Notes under the pieces: generated by a model
Seen by the model: the letters and a program-made list of their open reading frames with translations, nothing else
What the model was told of the DNA's origin: nothing
The model's database searches: none
Shown: in pieces, positions 1 to 7,453 of the stretch
Layout: the number at the start of each line of letters is the position of its first letter
How positions within the stretch are numbered: position 1 is the stretch's first letter
Made by a program: the position numbers and the translations under genes
Source: Gammaproteobacteria bacterium
GTDB taxonomy: Bacteria > Pseudomonadota > Gammaproteobacteria > Pseudomonadales > Azotimanducaceae
Assembly: GCA_028821125.1 (NCBI GenBank)
Contig: JAPPHD010000021.1
Coordinates: forward strand, 1-41,964
DNA length: 41,964 nt
Direction of reading: 5' to 3'

Positions 1-60
1 TCCGCTTGGCGTGCCGGATGTCCGTACCGCATGCCCGCTCTCGGAGCCGGATCGAAGGAT
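1..60 (+). repeat. Family A hairpin element, copy A1 (left part outside window)
   Basis: This is the right-hand part of the intergenic hairpin element that recurs at 22334-22570 and 41791-41964. Positions 1-11 match the end of the family loop (TCCGCTTGGCG). Positions 12-42 match the 31-nt right arm with four substitutions. The following GATCGAAG is shared with copy A2. The left arm lies before base 1. The element ends about 30 bases from the stop codon of bfr, so it sits downstream of that gene. No AT-rich tail is seen after it, unlike copies A2, B1 and B2; it was either lost or never present. Confidence 0.75.
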
Positions 61-90
61 TTGCTCCGCAGAAGCAGCAATTCCCTCGAA

Positions 91-567
91 TCAATCCCCG
101 TGCATCTGCGACTGGATGTAGTTCTCCTGGCCGACCTTGTCGATGAGTTCGAGCTGCGTCTCCAGCCAGTCGACGTGCTCCTCTTCGGAGTCGAGAATAC
201 CGCGGAAGAGCCGACGGGAAACATAGTCCCCGTTTGCTTCGCAGAAGGCGATGGCTTCCCTGAGATTCGGCATCGCGTCCATCTCCAGGCCCAGGTCGCA
301 TTCCAGCATCTCCCGGGTGTGCTGCCCGATCCGGAGCTTGCCGAGGTCCTGCAGGTTGGGCAGGCCTTCCAGGAACAGGATGCGCTCGGTGAGCGCCTCC
401 GCATGCTTCATCTCGTCGAAAGATTCCTCACGCACCTTGTGGGCCAGCCTGCGCAAGCCCCAGTCCTCGAACATCTTGGCATGCAGGAAGTACTGGTTGA
501 TGGCGGTCAGTTCGTTCTTCAGCACGCTGTTGAGATGAACGACAATGTCCTTGTGCATCGGCTGCAT
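91..567 (-). CDS. bfr: Bacterioferritin (haem-binding ferritin)
   Basis: This gene encodes a 158-residue bacterioferritin, an iron-storage 24-mer that oxidises Fe(II) at a di-iron centre and holds mineral iron in the cytoplasm. The ferroxidase ligands known from E. coli Bfr are visible: Glu19, Glu52 and His55 (in DEMKH), a Glu in NLREAI, and Glu and His in SEEEHVDW. Met53 matches the haem ligand Met52 of E. coli, so this should be a haem-binding Bfr rather than a plain ferritin. The frame is open upstream to 627, but the ATG at 567 matches the usual family N-terminus and length. It is divergent from bfd (745-930), whose product releases iron from Bfr in other bacteria. A hairpin repeat lies just past its 3' end. 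Confidence 0.96.
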   Translation of the reverse strand: MQPMHKDIVVHLNSVLKNELTAINQYFLHAKMFEDWGLRRLAHKVREESFDEMKHAEALTERILFLEGLPNLQDLGKLRIGQHTREMLECDLGLEMDAMPNLREAIAFCEANGDYVSRRLFRGILDSEEEHVDWLETQLELIDKVGQENYIQSQMHGD

Positions 568-641
568 GATCAGGCCCCGGCTGGTTTTCGAAAACGGAAG
601 AATGCCATCCCCGAATCGCAAAAACAACCCTAACCTATTGA

Positions 642-670
642 TTTATATTGAAAATTATTCGCTTTTGCAA
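642..670 (-). promoter_or_regulatory. Candidate bfr promoter with a Fur-like site in the spacer
   Basis: On the minus strand TTGCAA (665-670) and TATAAA (642-647) are separated by 17 bp, upstream of bfr. Positions 649-663 inside the spacer read TGAAAATTATTCGCT on the plus strand. That matches 10 of 14 defined positions of the 7-1-7 Fur consensus. Iron control by Fur is inferred from this and from the gene's function; it was not tested. Confidence 0.45.
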
Positions 671-705
671 ATCGTCATTCGTTGGCGATTGCGATGCATA
701 CGCCC

Positions 706-735
706 TTGCTATCGAGAATCGTTTTTGTTTACACT
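706..735 (+). promoter_or_regulatory. Candidate bfd promoter / Fur-box region
   Basis: TTGCTA (706-711) and TACACT (730-735) are 18 bp apart just before bfd. The sequence between them contains GAGAATCGTTTTTGTTTAC, which resembles common gammaproteobacterial Fur sites. The predicted transcript start would be only a few bases before the ATG at 745, so the -10 call is weak and the true promoter may lie further upstream. bfd is repressed by iron through Fur in other bacteria, which fits. Confidence 0.35.
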
Positions 736-744
736 ACGCGCCTC

Positions 745-930
745 ATGTACGTTTGCCTGTGCAGAGCCGTAACCGACACCGAGATTCGCGAGGCCGCGAA
801 CAGCGGCACCCACGATCTCGAGGGCCTGAACGATGCACTGGGTGTCGGCGCCAACTGCGGCTCCTGCCGCGAAACCGCCCAGGCAATCATCGACGAGCAT
901 CTGGCCGAGGCGATCTCCTACGCCGCCTGA
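745..930 (+). CDS. bfd: Bacterioferritin-associated ferredoxin
   Basis: A 61-residue [2Fe-2S] protein with the Bfd cysteine pattern: CLC near residues 4-6 and CGSC about 32 residues later. In other bacteria Bfd binds bacterioferritin and passes electrons to the mineral core so that iron can be released under iron starvation. I chose the ATG at 745 because MYVCLC is the standard family start; the frame is open to 682 but the extra residues do not fit the family. The gene is divergent from bfr, and the space between them carries candidate Fur sites. It runs convergently towards gap, whose stop is at 971. Confidence 0.93.
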   Translation: MYVCLCRAVTDTEIREAANSGTHDLEGLNDALGVGANCGSCRETAQAIIDEHLAEAISYAA

Positions 931-970
931 ACCCGCGCCGTAACGGCTTCCGATCCGGGCGGACCCGTGC

Positions 971-2443
971 TCAGAACCCCTGCTCTTCCACATCCTGCGG
1001 AATCAGGGGATAGGAAATCCCCGCCCACTTCTGCACCACCCGGATCACCTGGCAGGCGTAGCCGAACTCGTTGTCGTACCACACGTACAGAACCACCCGG
1101 TTGTCCTTGGCGAGCGTCGCCCCGCCATCGACGATGCAGGCGTGGCGGTTGCCGACGAAGTCGGACGACACCACGTCGGCGGCTTCCGTGTAGTCGATCT
1201 GCCGCTGCAGGCCCGAATGCAGGGAGGCGTTGCGCAGAAAGTCGTTTACCTCCGCGACGCTCACGTCGCTGGCCAGGGTAAGATTGAGAATCGCCAGGGA
1301 GACGTTCGGCGTCGGCACCCGGATGGCATTGCCGGTCAGCTTGCCCTCGAGTTCGGGGAGCAGTTGGGTCACGGCGGTCGAGGCGCCGGTTTCGGTGATC
1401 ACCATGTTCAGCGGCGCACCCCGGCCGCGCCGGTTCTTCTTGTGATAGTTGTCGATCAGGTTCTGATCGTTGGTATAGGCATGCACCGTTTCCATGTGCC
1501 CGTGCACGATCTCGAATCCCGTGTTGACGGCCTTGAGTACCGGCACGATGGCGTTGGTGGTGCAGGATGCGGCGCCGAGCAGTACATCGTTCTGGTTCAT
1601 CATCGAGGAATTGACCCCCGAGACGATGTTCTTGATCGTTCCCTTCGCCGGGGCGGTGAGCAGCACCCTGGCCGTGCCCCTGGACTGCAGATGCTGACCC
1701 ATGCCCGGCTCATCCCGCCAGGCGCCGGTGTTGTCGATGACGATGGCGTTGTGGATGCCGTGGCGTTCGTAGTCGATCCGGTCGGGGCGGTCGGCGTAGA
1801 TCACCCGGATGACATTGCCGTTGGCGATGAGGCAACTGTTCTCTTCATCGACCCTGAGGGTGCCCAGGAAGGCCCCGTGCACCGAGTCGCGCCGCAAGAG
1901 CGCCGCCCGTTTCATCAGATCGTTGGGCCCGCCCTTGCGCACGACGATGGCTTTCAGCCGCAGTTGGTGGCCACCGCCGGTTTTCTCGATCAAAAGGCGC
2001 GCGAGCAGCCTGCCGATGCGGCCGAAACCGTACAGCACGATGTCCTGGGGTTTCTCCAGCGGCGGGACGGCCCGGCCGATCACCTGCGCACATTCGCGCT
2101 TCACGAATTCCATCGGCGTGATGCTGCTGCCGTTGCCGGACTCCTCCATGAACAGGGTGGCGAGCTTCCCCACATCGATGTGCGAGGGCCCGAGATCAAG
2201 CTGCGAGAGCGCCTCGCAGATCGGGTAACTCTCGAACTCCGACAGTTCGTTGTGCGCCACCTGCCGAACGTAGCGGTGCGTCTTCATGATCTGGATGACG
2301 CTCTGGTTGTAAAGCGCCCGGCCGTAGCAGTAGCTCACCACGTTTTTTCGGTAGAGACGCCCGATAATCGGGATCATCGCCTCGGCCAGCGCTTCGCGCT
2401 CTTTCCAGTCGGGAAAATAGTCGTCGAGACTCGGTAGGGCCAC
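971..2443 (-). CDS. gap: Glyceraldehyde-3-phosphate dehydrogenase, long form
   Basis: Encodes a 490-residue phosphorylating GAPDH, which interconverts glyceraldehyde-3-phosphate and 1,3-bisphosphoglycerate in central carbon metabolism. The Rossmann motif GFGRIGR is at 139-145 and the catalytic cysteine is Cys294 in ASCTTN. The C-terminal signature WYDNEFGY is present. The enzyme carries about 130 extra N-terminal residues compared with classical GAPDH of about 335. This long form is known in Pseudomonas next to mfd, as here. It is often regarded as gluconeogenic, but the sequence alone does not prove direction. The start is GTG at 2443, preceded by GAAGGA. A good sigma-70-type promoter lies just upstream, so it is probably transcribed separately from korB. 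Confidence 0.93.
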   Translation of the reverse strand: MALPSLDDYFPDWKEREALAEAMIPIIGRLYRKNVVSYCYGRALYNQSVIQIMKTHRYVRQVAHNELSEFESYPICEALSQLDLGPSHIDVGKLATLFMEESGNGSSITPMEFVKRECAQVIGRAVPPLEKPQDIVLYGFGRIGRLLARLLIEKTGGGHQLRLKAIVVRKGGPNDLMKRAALLRRDSVHGAFLGTLRVDEENSCLIANGNVIRVIYADRPDRIDYERHGIHNAIVIDNTGAWRDEPGMGQHLQSRGTARVLLTAPAKGTIKNIVSGVNSSMMNQNDVLLGAASCTTNAIVPVLKAVNTGFEIVHGHMETVHAYTNDQNLIDNYHKKNRRGRGAPLNMVITETGASTAVTQLLPELEGKLTGNAIRVPTPNVSLAILNLTLASDVSVAEVNDFLRNASLHSGLQRQIDYTEAADVVSSDFVGNRHACIVDGGATLAKDNRVVLYVWYDNEFGYACQVIRVVQKWAGISYPLIPQDVEEQGF

Positions 2444-2485
2444 TTGAAATCCTTCTATCGAGGGGGATGCTGCGGAGTCGCGCGC

Positions 2486-2513
2486 ATTATAGTTTGAAAC
2501 CCGGGCGGGACAA
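2486..2513 (-). promoter_or_regulatory. Candidate sigma-70 promoter for gap
   Basis: On the minus strand there is a perfect TATAAT (plus-strand positions 2486-2491) and a TTGTCC -35 (2508-2513) with a 16-bp spacer, about 45 bp before the GTG start of gap. It lies in the short gap between korB and gap. Confidence 0.55.
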
Positions 2514-2549
2514 TCGCCAAACGGCCCGTCAAAGGAAGAGAGTAGGGGT

Positions 2550-3605
2550 TCAGCGAAAGCTCTGGTTGACCTGCTCGAGCGCCGCTGATCCGGGGCAAAG
2601 TTCTGCCTCGGTCAGGCCGTTCAGCGGCACGTCCACCGTATCCAGGATCTCGTGGCAATCTGCCGCGTCCGGGTCGACGTACAGGAGCCCGGTCACGACT
2701 TCGCCCTTTTCCTGGTAGCGCTGCACTGTCTCCAGCGCGCCTACCCGGTCGTGCACGTCGTAGTCGCCGTTGAGTTTGTGCAGGCGCAGTGTGGAACCAT
2801 CCGGCATCGGCACGTCTTCCGTGGCGCCGGGGTCGTAGTGGGCCGTGATTTCCTCGCCCGGCGGATAGAAGTCCGCATGCACGAAGGGGCCGCTGTGGCC
2901 GCGCACGTAGTCGAAACTCTTGGTGGACCCGTTGTGGTTGTTGAAGGCGACGCAGGGCGAGATGACGTCGAGAAACGCCATGCCGTGATGCTTCAGGCCG
3001 GCCTTGATCAGCGGTACCAGTTGCGCCTTGTCGCCGGAAAAGCTGCGCGCGACGAAGCTTGCGCCGATCTGCAGGGCCATGCTCACCAGGTCGATGGGCT
3101 CGTAGAGGTTGGGAACGCCCTTCTTGCTGGTGGAGCCACGGTCGTTGGTGGCCGAGAACTGGCCCTTGGTGAGCCCGTAGGTGCCGTTGTTGTCGACGAT
3201 GTAGAGCATGTTGATGCGGCGCCGCACGATGTGGGCGAACTGGCCGAGGCCGATGGAGGCGCTGTCGCCGTCTCCGGAGACGCCGATGAAAAAAAGGTCG
3301 CGGTTGGCCAGATTGGCGCCGGTGGCCACAGACGGCATGCGCCCGTGTACTGAGTTGAAGCCATGGGACTTGTCCAGGAAATAGCTCGGCGTTTTCGATG
3401 AGCAGCCGATACCGGACATCTTCGCGAAGCGGTGCGGCGGCAGCGCCATTTCCGCGCAGGCCTGCACCACCGCGGCGCTGACGGAGTCGTGGCCGCAGCC
3501 CGCACAAAGCGTCGAGACCAGGCCTTCGTAGTCGCGCCGGGTGAGCCCTAGCTCGTTCACCGGCAGTTGCGGGTGGTGGATTCTCGGCTTGGCGACGAAC
3601 GTCAT
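2550..3605 (-). CDS. korB: 2-oxoacid:ferredoxin oxidoreductase, beta (TPP) subunit, KorB type
   Basis: Encodes a 351-residue beta subunit that binds thiamine pyrophosphate. The substrate is most likely 2-oxoglutarate, which would be oxidatively decarboxylated to succinyl-CoA with reduction of ferredoxin. CAGCGH (34-39) and Cys68 in GIGCSSK are [4Fe-4S] ligand regions of the family. The TPP/Mg motif is GDGD at 111-114, followed by VDNNGTYGLTKGQ. The start overlaps the stop of korA as ATGA, showing translational coupling. Whether the substrate is 2-oxoglutarate, pyruvate or a branched-chain 2-oxoacid cannot be settled by eye. KorAB is my preferred call from overall resemblance and the fused gamma-alpha partner. 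Confidence 0.88.
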   Translation of the reverse strand: MTFVAKPRIHHPQLPVNELGLTRRDYEGLVSTLCAGCGHDSVSAAVVQACAEMALPPHRFAKMSGIGCSSKTPSYFLDKSHGFNSVHGRMPSVATGANLANRDLFFIGVSGDGDSASIGLGQFAHIVRRRINMLYIVDNNGTYGLTKGQFSATNDRGSTSKKGVPNLYEPIDLVSMALQIGASFVARSFSGDKAQLVPLIKAGLKHHGMAFLDVISPCVAFNNHNGSTKSFDYVRGHSGPFVHADFYPPGEEITAHYDPGATEDVPMPDGSTLRLHKLNGDYDVHDRVGALETVQRYQEKGEVVTGLLYVDPDAADCHEILDTVDVPLNGLTEAELCPGSAALEQVNQSFR

Positions 3606-5425
3606 GAGCGCACCTCCGTCAGGCGCGGCAGTTTCCGCGCCTTGAAATGTTCCAGCACCTGGGAGTGGATGTCCTCGGCCGAAATCGAGAGCCCCGCGTA
3701 GTAGCGCACGGCGACGAGTTTCGCCGGGTCGACGTCGCCTTCGTTGATCAGCAGGGTGCGCATCTGCGAATCGCGGTTCTGGTCTACCACGAACACCAGT
3801 TCGTGGCGGCGGATGAACTGCCAGACCTCATCGCCGAAGGGGAAGGCGCGGATGCGCATGCGGTCGAGCCCCACCCCGTCGGCCTGCAGCATGTGCAGGG
3901 TTTCGTCCATGGGCATGGCGCTGGTGCCGTAATAGATGATGCCCGCCTTGCGGCCGTTGTCGTGAATTTCGGGTTTCGGCATCAGCCTGGCCGCGGTGGC
4001 CCATTTCTCGAGCAGACGGTCCATGTTGCGTTGGTAGGCGTCCGCATCCTCCGTATAGCGCGCATACTCGTCCCGGGAGGCGCCGCGGGTGAAGAAGGCG
4101 CCCCGCTCCGGGTGCGTGCCCGGCAGGGTGCGGTAGCCGATGGCGTCCCCGTCGACGTCGAGATAGCGCCCGAAGTCCTGCGCCTCCTCGAGCTCTTCCG
4201 CGTTCAGCACCTTGCCGCGGTCGTAGCTGCGCCCGTCGTCCCAGGCCAGCGGCTCCGACATTACCGGGTTCATGCCCAGGTCGAGATCGCTCATCACGAT
4301 GACGGGGGTCTGCAGGCGGTCGGCGAGATCCAGCGCATCGGCGGCCAGGTCGAAGCATTCCCTCGGCGTCGACGGGAACAGCAGCGGATGCCGCGTATCG
4401 CCGTGGGACGCGTAGGCCGCGGCCAGGAGGTCGCCCTGCTGGGTGCGAGTGGGCATGCCCGTGGACGGACCCACCCGCTGGATGTCGAACAGCACCGCCG
4501 GAATCTCCGCAAAATAGGCCAGGCCCAGGAACTCCGACATGAGCGACACGCCCGGGCCGCTGGTGGCGGTGAACGCGCGGGCTCCGTTCCAGGCCGAGCC
4601 GATGACGATGCCGATGGCCGACAGCTCGTCTTCGGCCTGGATGACGGCGAACTTCTTTCGCCTGGAGCCCTTGTCGATGCGCATTCCGTTCGCATAGCGC
4701 TCGAACGCCTCCGCCATGGAAGTGGACGGCGTGATCGGATACCAGGCGCACACCGTCGCGCCGCCGTACAGGGCGCCCAGGGCGGCGGCGGTGTTGCCCT
4801 CGATGAATATCTTGTCGCCCACCGCATCGGAGCGGCGCAACTGGTACTCGATGGGGCCGTTCAGGTAGTCGAGCGCGTACTGACGCCCGATCTCCAGCGC
4901 ATGGATATTCGGCTGGATCAGGTCGTCCTTGCCCTTGTACTGGGTGGCCACCATGCCGGTGATGACGTCGAAGTCGATGTTCAGCAGGGCCGAGAGCGCC
5001 CCGAGATAGACGATGTTCTTGAACAGGCCGCGCTGTTTCAGGTCGGTGAATTCCGGCTGCAGCAGGGCCGCGATCGGCATGCCGATCTCACGGATGTCGC
5101 TGCGCATGAGGTCCGCGCCGAGCGGCTTCGTGTTGTCGTAGAAAAGATAACCGCCCGGCTTGATGCTCGCGACGTCCTCGGCGTAGGTTTCGGCATTCAT
5201 GGCCACCATGATGTCGACCCCGTCCCGGCGGCCGAGGTGGCCCGCTTCGTTCACGCGCACGTCGAACCAGGTGGGCAGCCCCTGGATGTTCGACGGAAAG
5301 ATATTGCGCACCGCAACCGGCACCCCCATGCGGAAGATCGCCTTGGCGAACATGCCGTTGGCGCTGGCCGAGCCCGAGCCGTTGACGTTGGCGAAACGGA
5401 TGACGAAGTCGTTGTAGGTCACCAT
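3602..5425 (-). CDS. korA: 2-oxoacid:ferredoxin oxidoreductase, fused gamma-alpha subunit, KorA type
   Basis: A 607-residue subunit in which an N-terminal gamma domain (about 1-190, starting with VIRFANVNGSGSASANG) is fused to the alpha domain (pyrimidine-binding and domain II regions; YPITPSTSMAEAFE, then QAEDELSAIG and TSGPGVSLMSEF). Together with KorB it forms the TPP enzyme that couples 2-oxoacid decarboxylation to ferredoxin. I chose the ATG at 5425 because the family N-terminus begins there; the frame continues upstream only as an antiparallel-free shadow of the previous gene. It follows the flavoprotein gene by 23 bp and overlaps korB by ATGA. Three 11-bp direct repeats sit immediately before its start codon. 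Confidence 0.88.
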   Translation of the reverse strand: MVTYNDFVIRFANVNGSGSASANGMFAKAIFRMGVPVAVRNIFPSNIQGLPTWFDVRVNEAGHLGRRDGVDIMVAMNAETYAEDVASIKPGGYLFYDNTKPLGADLMRSDIREIGMPIAALLQPEFTDLKQRGLFKNIVYLGALSALLNIDFDVITGMVATQYKGKDDLIQPNIHALEIGRQYALDYLNGPIEYQLRRSDAVGDKIFIEGNTAAALGALYGGATVCAWYPITPSTSMAEAFERYANGMRIDKGSRRKKFAVIQAEDELSAIGIVIGSAWNGARAFTATSGPGVSLMSEFLGLAYFAEIPAVLFDIQRVGPSTGMPTRTQQGDLLAAAYASHGDTRHPLLFPSTPRECFDLAADALDLADRLQTPVIVMSDLDLGMNPVMSEPLAWDDGRSYDRGKVLNAEELEEAQDFGRYLDVDGDAIGYRTLPGTHPERGAFFTRGASRDEYARYTEDADAYQRNMDRLLEKWATAARLMPKPEIHDNGRKAGIIYYGTSAMPMDETLHMLQADGVGLDRMRIRAFPFGDEVWQFIRRHELVFVVDQNRDSQMRTLLINEGDVDPAKLVAVRYYAGLSISAEDIHSQVLEHFKARKLPRLTEVRS

Positions 5426-5458
5426 TTCAGGCACTCTTCGGGCACTCTTCAGGCACTC
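5426..5458 (-). repeat. Three 11-bp tandem direct repeats at the flavoprotein/korA junction
   Basis: On the minus strand the unit GAGTGCCYGAA occurs three times without gaps and ends directly at the korA ATG. The outer units are identical and the middle one differs at one base. The stop codon of the upstream flavoprotein gene lies inside the first unit on the coding strand. The repeat also sets what little ribosome-binding sequence korA has (GAAGAG). Confidence 0.9.
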
Positions 5459-7245
5459 GCCTCTCCCGCATAGGACCCGAGCTGGGGAATGTGCACCACG
5501 GAACGCTGCATGTCCCAGGCATTGGTGGGGCAGCGCTCGGCGCAGAGACCGCAGTGCAGGCAGAGGTCTTCGTCCTTGACCATCACCCTTTCGGTGGGAA
5601 GCGGCCCTGAAACGTACAGGTCCTGCTCGGTGTTCTGCGCCGGAGCCATCAGCCGCTGCCGCAGGTCTTCTTCCTCGCCGTTCGCGGTGAAGCTGATGCA
5701 GTCCATGGGGCAGATGTCCACGCAGGCATCGCACTCGATGCACAGCCGGTCGGTGAACACCGTCTGCACGTCGCAGTTCAGGCAGCGCTGCGCCTCCCGC
5801 GCGCCGAGGCGCCTGTCGAAGCCGAGTTCCACCTCGATCTTGATGTTGCCGAGCGACTGCTTCTTGTTCGCGTGGGGCACCAGGTAGCGGGCGGAGGGGT
5901 CGTGCTCCGCATCGTAGCTCCACTCGTGCAGGCCCATCTTGGTGCTGACGAGGTTGACGCCTTCCGGCGGGCGGTCTGCCTTGAGGTCCTTGCCCTGGCA
6001 GAGCAGGTGGATGGAGATCGCCGCCTGGTGGGCGTGCGCCGACGCCCAGATGATGTTCTCGGGCCCGAAGGCGCTGTCGCCGCCGAAGAACACCTTGGGA
6101 TGGGTGGACTGCAGGGTCACCTCGTCGAGCAGCGGGCAGTCCCACTTGTCGAACTGGATGCCGGCGTCGCGCTCGATCCAGGGGCAATGGTTTTCCTGGC
6201 CGATGGCCATGAGGATCTTGTCGGCTTCCAGAAAAACGTCCGGCTCGCCGCTCGGCACGTACTTGAGGCGCCCGTTCTCCCCCTCCACCGGCTTGACGCA
6301 ACCGAAAACCACGCCCTTGAGCTTGCCGTTCTCGTGCACGAACTCCTTGGGCGGCCGGTTGTTGACGATGGGAATGCCCTCGCGCATGGCGTCTTCCTTT
6401 TCCCACTCCGATGCCTTCATCACCTCGAACGCCGAACGCACCACCACGGTGACGTTTTCGGCGCCGAGGCGTTTCGACGTGCGGCAGCAGTCCATGGCCG
6501 TGTTGCCGCCGCCCATGACGATGACCTTGCCCGCGATGGAATTCCTGTGACCGAAGGCGACGCTCGCCAGCCAGTCGATGCCGATGTGGATGTGCTCGTC
6601 GACTTCCGCGCGCCCCGGCAGGTCGAGGTCGCGCCCGCGCGGCGCGCCGGTGCCCACGAAGTAGGCGTCGTAATCCAGGGCCAGCATGTCCTTCATGCTG
6701 GTGATCTCGTAGCCGAAGTGGCATTTCACGCCCATGTCGAGGATGAGGTCGACCTCCTCTTCGAGCACGTCCGCGGGCAGGCGAAACGCCGGGATCTGGC
6801 TGCGCATCATGCCGCCGCCGGCCGGGTCTTTCTCGAACATGTGCACTTCGTAGCCGAGCGGCAGCAGGTCGCGCGCCACCGCCAGGGATGCGGGCCCGGA
6901 ACCCAGGAGCGCGATGCGCTTGCCGTTCTTCCTGGTGGGCACGGGCGGCATGTAGGGAGTAATGTCGCCCTTGTGGTCTGCCGCCACCCGTTTCAGCCGG
7001 CAGATGGCCACCGGTTTCTCTTCGGTGCGCACGCGCCGGCAGGCGGGTTCGCAGGGCCGGTCGCAGGTGCGGCCCAGAATGCCCGGGAAGACGTTGCTGT
7101 CCCAGTTGAGCATGTAGGCTTCGGTGTAGCGTTCCTGGGCGATCAGGCGGATGTATTCCGGCACGGGGGTGTGCGCGGGGCAGGCCCACTGGCAGTCAAC
7201 CACCTTGTGGAAATAGTTCGGGTCCAGGACGTTGGTCGGCTTCAT
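5449..7245 (-). CDS. GltD-like FAD/NAD(P) oxidoreductase with two C-terminal [4Fe-4S] clusters
   Basis: A 598-residue iron-sulfur flavoprotein that heads the kor operon. The N-terminal cysteine region (CQWACPAHTP, then CDRPCEPACRR) matches the GltD / dihydropyrimidine-dehydrogenase type cluster domain. The FAD site is GSGPASLAVARDL and the NAD(P) site is GGGNTAMDC. The last 100 residues hold two ferredoxin motifs, CIECDACVDICP and CLHCGLCAERCP. The layout suggests electron transfer between NAD(P)H and ferredoxin, linking KorAB to the nicotinamide pool; this role is inferred from context. The start is set at the ATG at 7245, which gives the family N-terminus; the frame is open to 7311. The gene lies 23 bp upstream of korA and is divergent from mfd. 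Confidence 0.86.
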   Translation of the reverse strand: MKPTNVLDPNYFHKVVDCQWACPAHTPVPEYIRLIAQERYTEAYMLNWDSNVFPGILGRTCDRPCEPACRRVRTEEKPVAICRLKRVAADHKGDITPYMPPVPTRKNGKRIALLGSGPASLAVARDLLPLGYEVHMFEKDPAGGGMMRSQIPAFRLPADVLEEEVDLILDMGVKCHFGYEITSMKDMLALDYDAYFVGTGAPRGRDLDLPGRAEVDEHIHIGIDWLASVAFGHRNSIAGKVIVMGGGNTAMDCCRTSKRLGAENVTVVVRSAFEVMKASEWEKEDAMREGIPIVNNRPPKEFVHENGKLKGVVFGCVKPVEGENGRLKYVPSGEPDVFLEADKILMAIGQENHCPWIERDAGIQFDKWDCPLLDEVTLQSTHPKVFFGGDSAFGPENIIWASAHAHQAAISIHLLCQGKDLKADRPPEGVNLVSTKMGLHEWSYDAEHDPSARYLVPHANKKQSLGNIKIEVELGFDRRLGAREAQRCLNCDVQTVFTDRLCIECDACVDICPMDCISFTANGEEEDLRQRLMAPAQNTEQDLYVSGPLPTERVMVKDEDLCLHCGLCAERCPTNAWDMQRSVVHIPQLGSYAGEASA

Positions 7246-7453
7246 GACGGCTCTGGCAGGCTGTTTGTGGCGGCAAATCCCATCCGTTGCCTGCGCCTTT
7301 GTTTCGCACACGCGTTCGCGAGCGGCACTTTACCGGTTTGCCGCCCGTTTAGGAAGCGCGAGCAGGGCGCAACTCCTTGATTTGCCAGCCTCGCTAGAGA
7401 CGGTGATCGCGGGTAGAATACGCCGCTCGCCCAGCGCAGCAGTCCGATCGTTC

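Noticed and set aside
3602-7189. A single 1195-codon frame joining korA with upstream sequence
   Set aside because: Only the part from 5425 is KorA-like. The upstream part is a frame-shifted reading of the flavoprotein gene and is Arg/Pro/Gly-rich nonsense.
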